Source of the DNA: Nocardia vinacea
GTDB taxonomy: Bacteria; Actinomycetota; Actinomycetes; Mycobacteriales; Mycobacteriaceae
Direction of reading: 5' to 3'
Length of the DNA stretch: 64,000 bases
NCBI RefSeq assembly: GCF_035920345.1
Contig: NZ_CP109149.1
Coordinates: 7,378,001 to 7,442,000 of the forward strand
Below, one piece after another: positions 1-7,824 of this stretch. The notes beneath the pieces are model-generated. The model was not told the DNA's origin. It searched no databases and saw only the letters and a program-made list of their open reading frames with translations. Within the stretch, counting starts at the first letter, position 1. Every line of letters begins with the position of its first letter. The position numbers and the translations under genes are program-made.

Positions 1-2
1 CC

Positions 3-1067
3 ACCGAGAGCACGGCCCGCGATCTGGACGAGGTGCGCGCCGCGCTCGGCGTGGATCGGATCAGTTACCTCGGTACCTCATACGGCACCTACCTAGGCGC
101 GGTGTACGCGTCGTTGTTCCCGAGCCGGGTGGATCGAATGGTGTTGGACTCCAACGTCAATCCCGATTGGGTGTGGACCGAGGAGTTCGCGCAACAGCAG
201 GTCGCGGGCAAGCAGCGGCTCGACGATCTGTTCGCCTGGATCGCCGAACACAGCGGCGACTACGGGCTCGGTGATACCGCGCTGCAGGTCTACCAGAACT
301 GGGTGCGGCTGGTCGCCGACCAGGGCGGCGGCTGGTACGCCAACCTGACCCCGCCACCCGCGAGCGTCGCCGACCTGCCCGGCGCGTTGCCCGAACCGCT
401 CGGCGAAATCGCCCGCGACGGTTTCAACGACAGCGTCGAGCAAGCGGGCAAGGTGCAGAATCTGGTGCGCCTGCTGGTCACCGGCGGCGCGTCCGCACAG
501 GTGCCGCTGGTCGGTGCGACCGCGGTCGCCACCTACACCCGCACCTTCTGGCCGACCTTCGCCAGGGCGATGGCCGACGCCAACATCGATCCGAAGAATG
601 TCCGCCAGCTACTCGCCATCGAGGGCGCGACCAGCACCGATCCCACCGGACGCTTCGTCTTCTCGGCCATCACCTGCAACGAGAACAATGTGTCCGGCCG
701 CTCCGAGCTGATCGGCTCGGCCATCGCCACCATCGCCACCGGCGGCAATGCCATGGACGCCCGCGCCGATCTGGTCCGCTCCGGAACCGCCTGCGGCAGT
801 TGGAAACCGGTGACCAAGCCGGTGCCGATCACCGGAAAGGATCTGCACACCCGCCCGCTACTGCTGCAGAGCCGCTGGGATGCGCTGACCGCCTACGCGG
901 GCGGCCCGGCCATGGCACAGGCGCTCGGCGGATCGCTGATCACGGTCGAGGGCGGCGACCACGGCGCATTCGGTCGCGGCAATACCGTCGTCGACGATGC
1001 CGTGATGACGTATCTGCGGACCGGTCAGGTCACCATCGACCACGCCGACCAGGCGCCGTTGCAGTAG
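3..1067 (+). CDS. TAP-like alpha/beta hydrolase (secreted tripeptidyl-aminopeptidase family), 5' end missing
   Basis: The reading frame is open from the window edge, so the signal peptide and start lie outside. The visible part is the C-terminal two-thirds of an alpha/beta-hydrolase of the SlpD/SlpE/TAP type, exported enzymes that release N-terminal tripeptides or act as esterases. The nucleophile elbow GTSYG (Ser codon at 78-80) is followed by the VYASLFPSRVDRMVLDSN block typical of the family. The likely acid is in SRWDALTAY and the His in GGDHGAFG near the end. Two cysteines (ITCNE and GTACGSW) could form the disulfide seen in exported members. The glycerate kinase starts 57 bp downstream on the same strand. 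The substrate cannot be told from sequence. Confidence 0.85.
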   Translation, partial: TESTARDLDEVRAALGVDRISYLGTSYGTYLGAVYASLFPSRVDRMVLDSNVNPDWVWTEEFAQQQVAGKQRLDDLFAWIAEHSGDYGLGDTALQVYQNWVRLVADQGGGWYANLTPPPASVADLPGALPEPLGEIARDGFNDSVEQAGKVQNLVRLLVTGGASAQVPLVGATAVATYTRTFWPTFARAMADANIDPKNVRQLLAIEGATSTDPTGRFVFSAITCNENNVSGRSELIGSAIATIATGGNAMDARADLVRSGTACGSWKPVTKPVPITGKDLHTRPLLLQSRWDALTAYAGGPAMAQALGGSLITVEGGDHGAFGRGNTVVDDAVMTYLRTGQVTIDHADQAPLQ

Positions 1068-1123
1068 GGGTGCCGCGCATTGCCCGACGTGCGCCCATTG
1101 GAACCACCCCTGACAATGTGGGG

Positions 1124-2239
1124 ATGACATCCGCGCCCCGGGTGGTGATCGCCCCGGACAAGTACAAGGGTTCGCTGACCGCCCCCGAGGTGGCGGGCGC
1201 CCTGGCCGCGGGCATTACGCGCGCCCGTCCGGATGCGGAGATCTGCCAGGTGCCGGTCGCGGACGGTGGTGACGGAACCGTCGACGCATTCGTGGCCGCG
1301 GGCTGGGAGCGGATCGAGGTCGATGCGCCGGGGCCGACGGGAGCGCCCGACACCGCCGCCTATGCGGTGCATGGAACCACGGCCGTGATCGAATTGGCCG
1401 CTGCGGTCGGCCTGACGAAACTGCCAGGGGGACAATCCGATCCGCTCGGCGCGCACACCTATGGGCTCGGAGTCGTCATCGCGCACGCGCTGGATCGTGG
1501 GGCAACCGATATCGTCCTCGGCTTGGGCGGCAGCGCTTCCACGGATGGTGGGGCGGGTATGCTGCAGGCCCTCGGTGCCCGGATCCTGGATGCGGACGGC
1601 GCTGAATTATCCACAGGCGGAGCGACTTTGGCACGGGCTACGCAATTGGATCGCACCGGATTGCATCCACGGATCGCGACGGTGAGCTTCACCCTGGCCT
1701 GCGATGTCGACAACCCGCTACTCGGCCCGACCGGCGCGGTCGCGGTATATGCGCCACAGAAGGGTGCGACACCGTCGGATTTGCCGATTCTCGAAGCGGC
1801 ACTGACGAATTGGGCCGTTGTCGTCGCACCGGAATTCGCGGAGGTATCCGGCGCGGGCGCGGCGGGCGGCACCGGGTTCGGCGCACTCGCGGTGCTCGGC
1901 GCGCAGGTTCGCAGCGGCATCGAGGTCGTACTCGAACTCCTCGATTTCCCGACACTTCTCGACGGAGCCACGCTGGTCGTCACCGGCGAGGGCGCTCTCG
2001 ATAGCCAGAGCTTGCACGGCAAGGCCCCGATCGGTGTCTGCGAGGCCGCGCGCAAGGCGGCGGTCCCGGTGGTTGCCGCCGTCGGCCGAACGCAATTGAC
2101 GCCCAACGAGATCCGAGCCGCGGGCTTCACCGCCTGCTACACCCTGGCCGACCTGGAGCCGGACCCCGCCCGTTCCATCGCCGATGCGGCACAGCTGCTC
2201 GCTCGCGTCGGCGAACAAATAGGTGTCGACAACCTGTGA
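1124..2239 (+). CDS. glxK: Glycerate kinase (GlxK/GarK family)
   Basis: Predicted to phosphorylate D-glycerate with ATP, feeding glyoxylate/serine-derived glycerate into lower glycolysis in the cytosol. The 371-residue product has the family N-terminus (VIAPDKYKGSLTAPEVA), the DGGDGT motif near residue 46 and the glycine-rich GLGGSASTDGGAGM block, all diagnostic of glycerate kinase type 1. Length matches the family. I chose the ATG at 1124 because homology begins there and the longer open frame upstream overlaps the preceding gene. A GTG two codons earlier (1118) is possible. The HxlR gene converges on it with only 7 bp between stop codons. Confidence 0.93.
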   Translation: MTSAPRVVIAPDKYKGSLTAPEVAGALAAGITRARPDAEICQVPVADGGDGTVDAFVAAGWERIEVDAPGPTGAPDTAAYAVHGTTAVIELAAAVGLTKLPGGQSDPLGAHTYGLGVVIAHALDRGATDIVLGLGGSASTDGGAGMLQALGARILDADGAELSTGGATLARATQLDRTGLHPRIATVSFTLACDVDNPLLGPTGAVAVYAPQKGATPSDLPILEAALTNWAVVVAPEFAEVSGAGAAGGTGFGALAVLGAQVRSGIEVVLELLDFPTLLDGATLVVTGEGALDSQSLHGKAPIGVCEAARKAAVPVVAAVGRTQLTPNEIRAAGFTACYTLADLEPDPARSIADAAQLLARVGEQIGVDNL

Positions 2240-2246
2240 AATGCGC

Positions 2247-2597
2247 CTAGCCTGCGGCGGCGAGCAGATTGCCGAGCAGTTCGTCGCGGTGCTTATCGCC
2301 CCAGGCTTCGAGCGGGCGTAGGGCAACTTCGAGCTCTTCGCCGAGTGGGGTGAGGGAGTATTCGACGCGCGGCGGAACCTCGGGGAAGACCTCGCGGTGC
2401 ACAACACCGCCGGCCTCCAGGTGGCGCAGATTCTCCGCGAGCACCTTTTCGCTGACGCCGGTGAGCAGCTTGCGGATCTGACCGAAACGCTGCGGGCCGG
2501 CGGCGAGCACCCACATCAGGTGCAGCTTCCATTTGCCACCGACGACGTCGATTGCCACCGACATTCCGCACGCATTGTGATCCGCGTCACTTGCCAT
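2247..2597 (-). CDS. HxlR-family transcriptional regulator
   Basis: A 116-residue winged-helix regulator of the HxlR family. The N-terminal Cys (HNACGMS) is the position often used for redox or electrophile sensing. It is followed by VVGGKWKLHLMWVL, the recognition region and the wing segment PPRVEYSLTPLGEEL. The start at 2597 places the conserved Cys about ten residues in; an upstream in-frame start at 2648 would add an unconserved tail. It is divergent from the imine-reductase-like gene, its likely target by position. A weak 5-bp inverted repeat (GAGGT at 2634, ACCTC at 2649) is the only operator-like site seen between them. Confidence 0.88.
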   Translation of the reverse strand: MASDADHNACGMSVAIDVVGGKWKLHLMWVLAAGPQRFGQIRKLLTGVSEKVLAENLRHLEAGGVVHREVFPEVPPRVEYSLTPLGEELEVALRPLEAWGDKHRDELLGNLLAAAG

Positions 2598-2705
2598 GTC
2601 CACCGCACTCCTTCTGACCTGAATTCGAACCTCGAGGTAAGCAACCACACCTCAACGTTCGGTCTTCCCGACCCTACCTGCGACAACGACCATGGGTTCC
2701 TGGCC

Positions 2706-2742
2706 GTAGCGACTGCTTGCAGGTCGCTCGAAAGGGTCAGCC
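2706..2742 (+). repeat. 35-bp dispersed hairpin repeat, copy 1
   Basis: Contains the core GCGACTGCTTGCAGGTCGC. The core can fold as GCGACTGC against GCAG-G-TCGC, an 8-bp stem with one bulged G. The flank is CTCGAAAGGGTCAGC. It lies in the divergent hxlR/imine-reductase promoter region, 35 bp before the downstream ATG. Seven further copies are found in this window. Confidence 0.85.
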
Positions 2743-2777
2743 GACAACCAATCGAACGAGAACCGAAGGGGCACAAA

Positions 2778-3659
2778 ATGTCCGAGCACACCACCGCTGG
2801 CTCCGTCTCCGTCGTCGGCCTTGGGCCGATGGGCCAGGCCATGGTCCGGGCCTTCCTGGACGCCGGTATCGAGGTGACGGTCTGGAATCGCAGCACCGAG
2901 AAGGTCGACGCCATGGTCGAACTCGGCGCGAAGCGGGCCGCGACGGTCGCCGAGGCGCTGGACGCCAATGCGGTGACCGTGCTGAGCCTCACCCACTACG
3001 CCGCCATGTACGACGTACTCGGTCCGGCGACCGAGCACTTGAAGGGCAAGGTGATCGCGAATCTGTCCTCGGATTCGCCGGAAAAGGCGCGCAAAGGTGC
3101 GGCCTGGGTCCGCGATCACGGTGCGGAGTTCATCTCCGGCGGCGTCATGTCGGCGGGCGACAATATCGTCCATCCGGCGTCGTACATCTTCTACAGCGGC
3201 CCGAAACAGGTCTTCGATGCGCACGCCGAACTGCTGCGTCCGCTGAGCCCGCAGGAATATCTCGGTGCGGATGACGGTCTCGCGCAGGTCTTCTACCAGG
3301 CGCTTCTAACCATCTTCCATCCTTGGCTGCTAGCTTTCGATCAGGCGACCGCGGTCATCGAGCGTTCCGGCCTCAGCGTCGCCCAGTTCATCCCGTTCGC
3401 CATCCGCTCGAACGCCGCATTCCCCTACTTCATGGAGCAGCATTCGGTCGCCAATCAGAACGGCGGCTGGGCGACCCTGGCCAGTCTCAAAATGATGGAC
3501 GCGGGTGCACAGCACATCATCGACGCCAGCGAGGAAGTCGGCGTCGACGCGACGTTCTCGCACACCGCACAGGCCTTCTGGCGCAGGGCCGTTGCGGCCA
3601 GCGAGCAGAAGGGCGAGGCCGTGTCCACGTACGCGTTGCTGCTCGGCGACCGTTCGTGA
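2778..3659 (+). CDS. NADPH-dependent imine reductase / beta-hydroxyacid dehydrogenase-family oxidoreductase
   Basis: A 293-residue member of the 6-phosphogluconate-dehydrogenase-like superfamily. The N-terminal Rossmann fold carries GLGPMG (residues 14-19) and the WNRST segment that selects NADPH. The all-helical C-terminal domain (LAQVFYQALLTIFHPWLLAFDQA) resembles the dimerising half of actinobacterial imine reductases rather than 3-hydroxyisobutyrate dehydrogenases. It is expected to reduce a small imine or carbonyl substrate in the cytosol; the natural substrate is unknown. The ATG at 2778 has AAGGGG about 6 nt upstream. It is transcribed divergently from the HxlR regulator, a common pairing for such reductases. 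Confidence 0.85.
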   Translation: MSEHTTAGSVSVVGLGPMGQAMVRAFLDAGIEVTVWNRSTEKVDAMVELGAKRAATVAEALDANAVTVLSLTHYAAMYDVLGPATEHLKGKVIANLSSDSPEKARKGAAWVRDHGAEFISGGVMSAGDNIVHPASYIFYSGPKQVFDAHAELLRPLSPQEYLGADDGLAQVFYQALLTIFHPWLLAFDQATAVIERSGLSVAQFIPFAIRSNAAFPYFMEQHSVANQNGGWATLASLKMMDAGAQHIIDASEEVGVDATFSHTAQAFWRRAVAASEQKGEAVSTYALLLGDRS

Positions 3660-3699
3660 CACGGTGCGCGCCCGGCGTCCGTCGAACCTGAGCATTCGC

Positions 3700-3880
3700 G
3701 CGACGGGTGGCGGCGCGGTGGCCGCCGTCGACGATCGTGTGCTCGATGGCGCCGCCGTGCTCGAAATCGGCGCCGGATCCCGCTACATATCTGGCCGCCG
3801 TGCTCGATGCCGTCCCGGCCATTGGGGTCGCGACCGTCGAATCGACTGTGGCGCCGTATGTGTCGAATCGCGGTGGTTCT
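3700..3880 (+). pseudogene. Possible remnant of a SAM-dependent methyltransferase (PCMT-like)
   Basis: In one plus-strand frame there is GAAVLEIGAGSRYIS, closely like the SAM-binding motif of protein-carboxyl-methyltransferase-type enzymes. The apparent continuation (YLAAVLDAVPAIGVATVE) is in another frame, and no start or stop brackets a gene. I read this as a short frame-shifted relic. The evidence is thin and rests on one motif. Confidence 0.35.
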
Positions 3881-4133
3881 AATCCCCGGTGGCCCTGGCC
3901 GATTCGTCCGAGCCGAGGCGCGGGAACGGGTTGACGGCGAATACGACCTCCACCGCCACTTCGAAATACGCCGCGATCCGCAATGCCAGGTGCAGGCTCG
4001 GGCTGTATTCGCCGCGCTCGAGGTAGCCGATCGTCTGATAGTGCACGCCGAGCGCCTCGGCAAGCTCCCGCCGGGAGATGCCGCGCTCGGCCCGCAACAT
4101 GGCGATGCGGTTGTAGATGACCTCAGTAGGCAC
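3879..4133 (-). CDS. Short XRE/Cro-type transcriptional regulator
   Basis: An 84-residue DNA-binding protein consisting almost entirely of an HTH_3 domain. It runs IYNRIAMLRAERGISRRELA, then the recognition helix VHYQTIGYLERGEYSPS, then LRIAAYFEVAVEVVFAV. It matches the YozG/HipB-like regulators usually found directly after integral membrane genes in actinobacteria. The GTG start at 4133 lies inside the end of the upstream permease fragment (11-nt overlap), suggesting translational coupling in the original operon. Because the permease is truncated, the present transcription start of this gene is unclear. Confidence 0.82.
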   Translation of the reverse strand: MPTEVIYNRIAMLRAERGISRRELAEALGVHYQTIGYLERGEYSPSLHLALRIAAYFEVAVEVVFAVNPFPRLGSDESARATGD

Positions 4134-4458
4134 GCTGAATCGCCTTCTCGCGGCGCGCGGCCACGTTCGACCCGGACTCGCGACGTGCCATCCTACGCAG
4201 CACGATCGGCGCGAGCAGCAGCCCGGCGACCGCCCAGACACCCAGCACGGCAATGGTTTCCAGATGTCGCCAGGAATGGCCGAGTTCGATGGCGACCGCA
4301 TCGCCCGGCAACATCGCCGAACGCATGCCGAGCCCGACCCAGTAGACAGGGAACACCTGCGCAACGCCCTGCAACCAGCCCGGCATCGAGGTGATCGGGT
4401 AGAAGACGCCGGAGATCGCGACGATGCCCATGATCGGCAGCGAGACGAACCCGCGTCG
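4123..4458 (-). pseudogene. C-terminal fragment of an ABC-2 type transporter permease
   Basis: The last ~110 residues of an ABC-2 permease survive: FVSLPIMGIVAISGVFYPIT, MPGWLQGVAQVFPVYWVGLG and a final hydrophobic span near VLGVWAVAGLLLAPIVL. The frame is open only back to a stop near 4478, and no ATPase partner or N-terminal half is present. Homology ends at the promoter of the divergent ArsR-type gene, so the 5' half was probably lost when that region was joined. It overlaps the XRE gene by 11 nt. Confidence 0.7.
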
Positions 4459-4461
4459 CGG

Positions 4462-4514
4462 TTGACATGCAGCTAATTAGCTGCCTATTTTGAGATGTGC
4501 AGCCAAATGGCTGC
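4462..4514 (+). promoter_or_regulatory. Promoter with two 16-bp palindromic operators for the ArsR-SRPBCC gene
   Basis: TTGACA (4462-4467) and TATTTT (4486-4491) are separated by 18 bp. GCAGCTAATTAGCTGC (4469-4484), a perfect palindrome, fills the spacer. GCAGCCAAATGGCTGC (4499-4514), with 6-bp arms, lies just after the -10. The palindrome centres are 30 bp apart, about three helical turns, so two dimers could sit on one DNA face. This fits autorepression by the downstream product. Confidence 0.75.
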
Positions 4515-4533
4515 TTATCCGGAAGAAGGTGGC

Positions 4534-5328
4534 ATGGACGAGGTATTCCGAGCGCTCGCCGATCCGAGCCGCCGAAGGCTGCTCGACAGCCTCAACGCGC
4601 GCAACGGCCAGACTCTGCGCGAACTGTGCGCCGAACTGGATATGGCCCGCCAATCGGTGAGCAAGCACCTCGCGGTCCTGGAGTCCGCCAACTTGATCAC
4701 CACCCGCCGCAGCGGTCGCGAAAAACTGCACTACCTCAACGCCGAACCCATCAACGCCATCGCCGACCGCTGGATAACCCGCTACGACCGCGCCCGCGTC
4801 CACGCGCTGGCCGACCTGAAACAAGCTTTGGAGGCAAATCCCGTGAGTGACAACGCATTCGTCTACACCACCTACATCAAGACGACGCCGGAGCGACTCT
4901 GGCAAGCCCTTACCGATCCGGCCTTCACCAACCGCTACTGGGGCGCCAGCTTCGACACCGATTGGCAGCCCGGCTCGGAAATGGTTTGGCACCAACGGGA
5001 TTGGGTCAGCAAAGATTCGGAACAGGTTGTCCTGGAGTCGGATCCGTACACCCGGCTCTCCTACACCTGGCACACCTTCGATCCCGCCTTCGCCACCACC
5101 TTCGAAATGAATCCGGAAGACGTGGCGGCCTGGGCGCGCGAGCCCCGCTCGAAGGTGACCTTCGAAATCGAACCCCAGGGCGAAACCGTGAAACTGATTG
5201 TCATCCACGACGGTTTCGAGCCGGGGAGCGCTGTCCTGGCCGGAATCAGCGGTGGTTGGCCGAGTATTTTGTCGAGCCTCAAGACCCTGCTGGAGACGGG
5301 CGAGTCCCTGCCGGAACCGGTGGCGTAG
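4534..5328 (+). CDS. ArsR-family winged helix fused to SRPBCC (AHSA1-like) ligand-binding domain
   Basis: A 264-residue two-domain protein. Residues 1-100 are an ArsR/SmtB winged helix (EVFRALADPSRRRLLDSL, then MARQSVSKHLAVLESANLI) without the metal-binding cysteines of ArsR sensors. Residues ~105-260 form an SRPBCC/AHSA1 fold beginning FVYTTYIKTTPERLWQALTD and closing with GWPSILSSLKTLLETG. Elsewhere these are separate adjacent genes; here they are one polypeptide, so the SRPBCC cavity may sense a small hydrophobic ligand that controls DNA binding. The ATG at 4534 has GAAGAAGG upstream. Two palindromes in its promoter suggest autoregulation. The ligand is unknown. Confidence 0.88.
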   Translation: MDEVFRALADPSRRRLLDSLNARNGQTLRELCAELDMARQSVSKHLAVLESANLITTRRSGREKLHYLNAEPINAIADRWITRYDRARVHALADLKQALEANPVSDNAFVYTTYIKTTPERLWQALTDPAFTNRYWGASFDTDWQPGSEMVWHQRDWVSKDSEQVVLESDPYTRLSYTWHTFDPAFATTFEMNPEDVAAWAREPRSKVTFEIEPQGETVKLIVIHDGFEPGSAVLAGISGGWPSILSSLKTLLETGESLPEPVA

Positions 5329-5392
5329 CTGTAACCAGATGCCTCTGGCGCAAAGGGAACTCGGCTGGACCTAGCGGTGCCCGGGCCATCCG

Positions 5393-5411
5393 GAGAACGA
5401 AAGTCGTTCTC
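5393..5411. promoter_or_regulatory. Inverted repeat GAGAACGA-aag-TCGTTCTC
   Basis: A perfect 8-bp inverted repeat with a 3-nt loop lies in the gap between the ends of the convergent ArsR-SRPBCC and TetR genes. It could be a weak terminator or a regulator site; there is no T-run. A second near-palindrome, GTGGACATGTACAC, is at 5443-5456. Confidence 0.4.
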
Positions 5412-5469
5412 GCCCAAGGCAAGATGGTTCGACTTCACCGGTGTGGACATGTACACGCTGCGTGGAGAC

Positions 5470-6057
5470 CTACTGGTGGCGCAGTCCTGCGATGAGGAGT
5501 TCGACCATGCGGCGAGCGTCGTAGCGGGGTGTGTTGCCTGCGCCGATGCAGAGGTTGCCGACGCCGCGTAGGAGTTCGTAGGGATCCATGTCGGGGCGAA
5601 TCTCGCCCGCTGCGGCAGCGGCGGCGAGCAGCTGGGCGCATACCGGGACGAGGCGGTCGAGGAAGTAGGCGTGCAGGGTCTGGAAGGTGGGATCGTCGGA
5701 CTGAAGTGCCTCGGCGAGGCCGTGTTTGGTGATCAGGAAGTCGACGAAGAGGTTGATCCACTGCCCCAGGGCGGCATGCGGTGTGCGGCTGTCCGCCAGC
5801 AGTGTCGGACCGGCCTCGGCGCATGCCTCGACCTGGTGCCGGTAGACGGCGACGATGAGATCGGCCCGGGTCGGGAAGTGGCGGTAGATCGTGCCGATGC
5901 CGACGCCCGCCTTGGCGGCGATATCGCGCACGGGCACATCGACGCCGGACTCGACGAAAGCCGTAGCGGCCGCGTCGAGCAGTGTCTTCTGGTTGCGCCG
6001 GGCGTCGGCCCGTTTTCGTGGGGCCGACGACCCCGATCCGCTGTCGATGTCAACCAC
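5470..6057 (-). CDS. TetR-family transcriptional repressor
   Basis: A 195-residue TetR regulator. The HTH runs from LLDAAATAFVESGVDVPVRD through IAAKAGVGIGTIYRHFPTRAD. The C-terminal ligand domain is all-helical (FQTLHAYFLDRLVPVCAQLL and onward). No ATG precedes the homology. The GTG at 6057, with GCGGAG 8 nt upstream, is the most plausible start; a longer TTG form would run into the operator. It is divergent from the aldo/keto reductase, and two matching palindromes lie between them, so it most likely represses itself and that gene. Confidence 0.87.
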   Translation of the reverse strand: MVDIDSGSGSSAPRKRADARRNQKTLLDAAATAFVESGVDVPVRDIAAKAGVGIGTIYRHFPTRADLIVAVYRHQVEACAEAGPTLLADSRTPHAALGQWINLFVDFLITKHGLAEALQSDDPTFQTLHAYFLDRLVPVCAQLLAAAAAAGEIRPDMDPYELLRGVGNLCIGAGNTPRYDARRMVELLIAGLRHQ

Positions 6058-6071
6058 CTCCGGCACTCCGC

Positions 6072-6121
6072 TTGTCAAACGGAACAATGTTCCGTATGTT
6101 GGTTATCGGAACAACGTTCCG
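6072..6121 (+). promoter_or_regulatory. Two TetR operators in the divergent tetR/aldo-keto reductase promoter
   Basis: Two 15-bp palindromes, CGGAACAATGTTCCG (6080-6094) and CGGAACAACGTTCCG (6107-6121), share the half-site CGGAACA and are 27 bp apart. TTGTCA (6072-6077) and TATGTT (6095-6100) with a 17-bp spacer form a candidate promoter for the reductase, with operator 1 in the spacer. Confidence 0.75.
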
Positions 6122-6198
6122 TTTGTTCAGGATGCCAGAGCACCCGAGCCGGAACCAATTCACGCATCGCGAACTCGCCTCTCATGGAGGAACACCTC

Positions 6199-7248
6199 AT
6201 GCAGTACCGCACTTTGGGCCGCACCGGTGTGCAGGTCAGCACCCTCGCGCTCGGCGCGATGAACTTCGGCCGGATCGGGCGCACCACCCAGGACGAGGCC
6301 ACGGCTATGGTCGACGCCGCCCTGGAGGCCGGGATCAACCTCATCGACACCGCCGATATGTACAGCGACGGCGAGTCGGAGGAGATGGTCGGCAAGGCCA
6401 TCGCGGACCGCCGCGAAGACATTGTGCTGGCCACGAAGGCGAGCATGCCGATGGGTGCGGAGCGCAACCATCAGGGTGGTTCGCGCCGCTGGTTGGTCAC
6501 CGAGCTGGACAACAGCCTGCGTCGGCTGGGCGTCGACCACGTCGATCTGTATCAGATCCACCGGTGGGACCCGAATACCAGCGACGAGGAGACACTGTCG
6601 GCCCTGACCGACCTGCAGCGGGCCGGAAAGATTCGCTACTTCGGTTCGTCGACATTTCCCGCATACCGCATCGTGCAGGCCCAGTGGGCCGCTCGCGAAA
6701 ACCACCTGCGCCCGTACGTCACCGAACAGCCCGGCTACTCGATCCTGCAGCGCGGCATCGAATCCCACGTGCTGCCCGTGACCGAGCAGTACGGACTCGG
6801 CGTGCTGGTCTGGAGCCCGTTGGCCTCGGGGTGGCTGTCGGGTGCGGTCCGCGCGGGTCGGGAGATCAGCACCAGCCGCTCGAAGTTCATGCCGCAACGC
6901 TTCGACATCACTGTCCCGGCCAACCAGGCGAAAATGGATGCTGTCGAGCAGTTGGCCAAGGTCGCGGAGCAGGCCGGTTTGACGATGATCCAGCTGGCGC
7001 TCGGTTTCGTGACCGCACACCCCGGCGTGACCAGCGCCATCATCGGCCCCCGCACGATGGACCACTTGCACTCGCAGCTCGCCGCCGCAGACACCGTGCT
7101 CTCCGCCGACATACTCGATGCGATCGACGCGGTCGTCGCGCCCGGCGTCGACCTCGCCCCGGATGAGAAGTACGACACGCCACCCGCCCTGCTCGACGCG
7201 ACTCTGCGACGTCGCTCGTCTCCGGTCACGTCGGTAGGTGGCCGGTAG
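6199..7248 (+). CDS. Aldo/keto reductase
   Basis: A 349-residue NADPH-dependent aldo/keto reductase of the type related to the potassium-channel beta subunit. The catalytic set is visible: Asp in NLIDTADMYSDG, the Tyr of that motif, Lys in DIVLATKAS and His in YQIHRWD. The C-terminal cofactor loop GVTSAIIGPRTMDHL is present. It should reduce aldehydes or ketones in the cytosol; the natural substrate is unknown. The ATG at 6199 follows GGAGGA by 8 nt. Its promoter carries two TetR operators, so expression is probably induced by a ligand of the divergent regulator. Confidence 0.92.
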   Translation: MQYRTLGRTGVQVSTLALGAMNFGRIGRTTQDEATAMVDAALEAGINLIDTADMYSDGESEEMVGKAIADRREDIVLATKASMPMGAERNHQGGSRRWLVTELDNSLRRLGVDHVDLYQIHRWDPNTSDEETLSALTDLQRAGKIRYFGSSTFPAYRIVQAQWAARENHLRPYVTEQPGYSILQRGIESHVLPVTEQYGLGVLVWSPLASGWLSGAVRAGREISTSRSKFMPQRFDITVPANQAKMDAVEQLAKVAEQAGLTMIQLALGFVTAHPGVTSAIIGPRTMDHLHSQLAAADTVLSADILDAIDAVVAPGVDLAPDEKYDTPPALLDATLRRRSSPVTSVGGR

Positions 7249-7250
7249 CC

Positions 7251-7367
7251 ATGCCCAGTTTCGGAATCATGACCGCCCCGATGTAGGTCGACTACCACGA
7301 CATCCTGCGCGTCTGGCGCGAAGCGGACACGATCCCGCAGATCGAACACGCGTGGCTGTTCGACCTA
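7251..7367 (+). pseudogene. N-terminal remnant of an F420-type luciferase-like monooxygenase
   Basis: Beginning 2 bp after the aldo/keto reductase stop, an ATG opens SFGIMTAPM. A TAG stop follows at codon 12, then in the same frame VDYHDILRVWREADTIPQIE and HAWLFD. That is the conserved start of F420-dependent LLM-class oxidoreductases. Homology ends near 7365, where the arsC region begins. The gene is therefore both interrupted by a stop and truncated; it probably once formed an operon with the reductase. Confidence 0.65.
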
Positions 7368-7394
7368 GTCGGACACGGATGGCCGGTGCGGTGG

Positions 7395-7808
7395 TCATGG
7401 TCGTGCGGGGATGCCTAGTTCGTCGAGCAGGCCACGGACGCGCTTTTCGATGCCGTCGCGGATAGGGCGGACGGCGTCGATGCCTTGGCCTGCGGGGTCG
7501 TCGAGCTTCCAGTCCAGGTACTGCTTGCCGGGGAAGTATGGGCAGGCGTCGCCGCAGCCCATAGTGATGACCACATCGGATCCCCGCACGGCGTCGACGG
7601 TGAGGATTTTGGGGATCTCGGCGGATATGTCGATCCCGATCTCGCGCATGGCGGCGATGGCGGCAGGGTTGACCTGGTCGGCGGGCGCGGATCCGGCGGA
7701 GCGGACTTCGACCCGGTCACCGGCGAGGTGGGTGAGGAATGCTGCGGCCATCTGGGAGCGTCCGGCATTGTGGACGCAGACGAACAGCACGCTGGGTTTG
7801 GATGTCAT
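7395..7808 (-). CDS. arsC: Arsenate reductase ArsC (low-molecular-weight phosphatase fold)
   Basis: Reduces arsenate to arsenite in the cytosol. The 137-residue protein has the phosphatase-type loop CVHNAGRS (residues 11-18; CX5R) for the nucleophilic Cys. A second pair, C85 and C89, lies in TMGCGDACPYFPG, where redox-relay cysteines sit in this family. The reductant (thioredoxin, mycoredoxin or mycothiol) cannot be settled from sequence, though actinomycetes commonly use the mycothiol system. It is the last gene of an arsR-aquaporin-arsC run with a 16-bp gap before it. No ArsB or Acr3 pump is present, so arsenite probably leaves through the aquaporin. Confidence 0.93.
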   Translation of the reverse strand: MTSKPSVLFVCVHNAGRSQMAAAFLTHLAGDRVEVRSAGSAPADQVNPAAIAAMREIGIDISAEIPKILTVDAVRGSDVVITMGCGDACPYFPGKQYLDWKLDDPAGQGIDAVRPIRDGIEKRVRGLLDELGIPARP

Positions 7809-7824
7809 TGGCGGAGTGCGTCTT

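Noticed and set aside
3860..3900. GGTTCTAATCC as a possible tRNA T-arm
   Set aside because: The T-loop consensus is broken, and no acceptor, D or anticodon arms could be folded around it. No tRNA or rRNA gene was found in the window.
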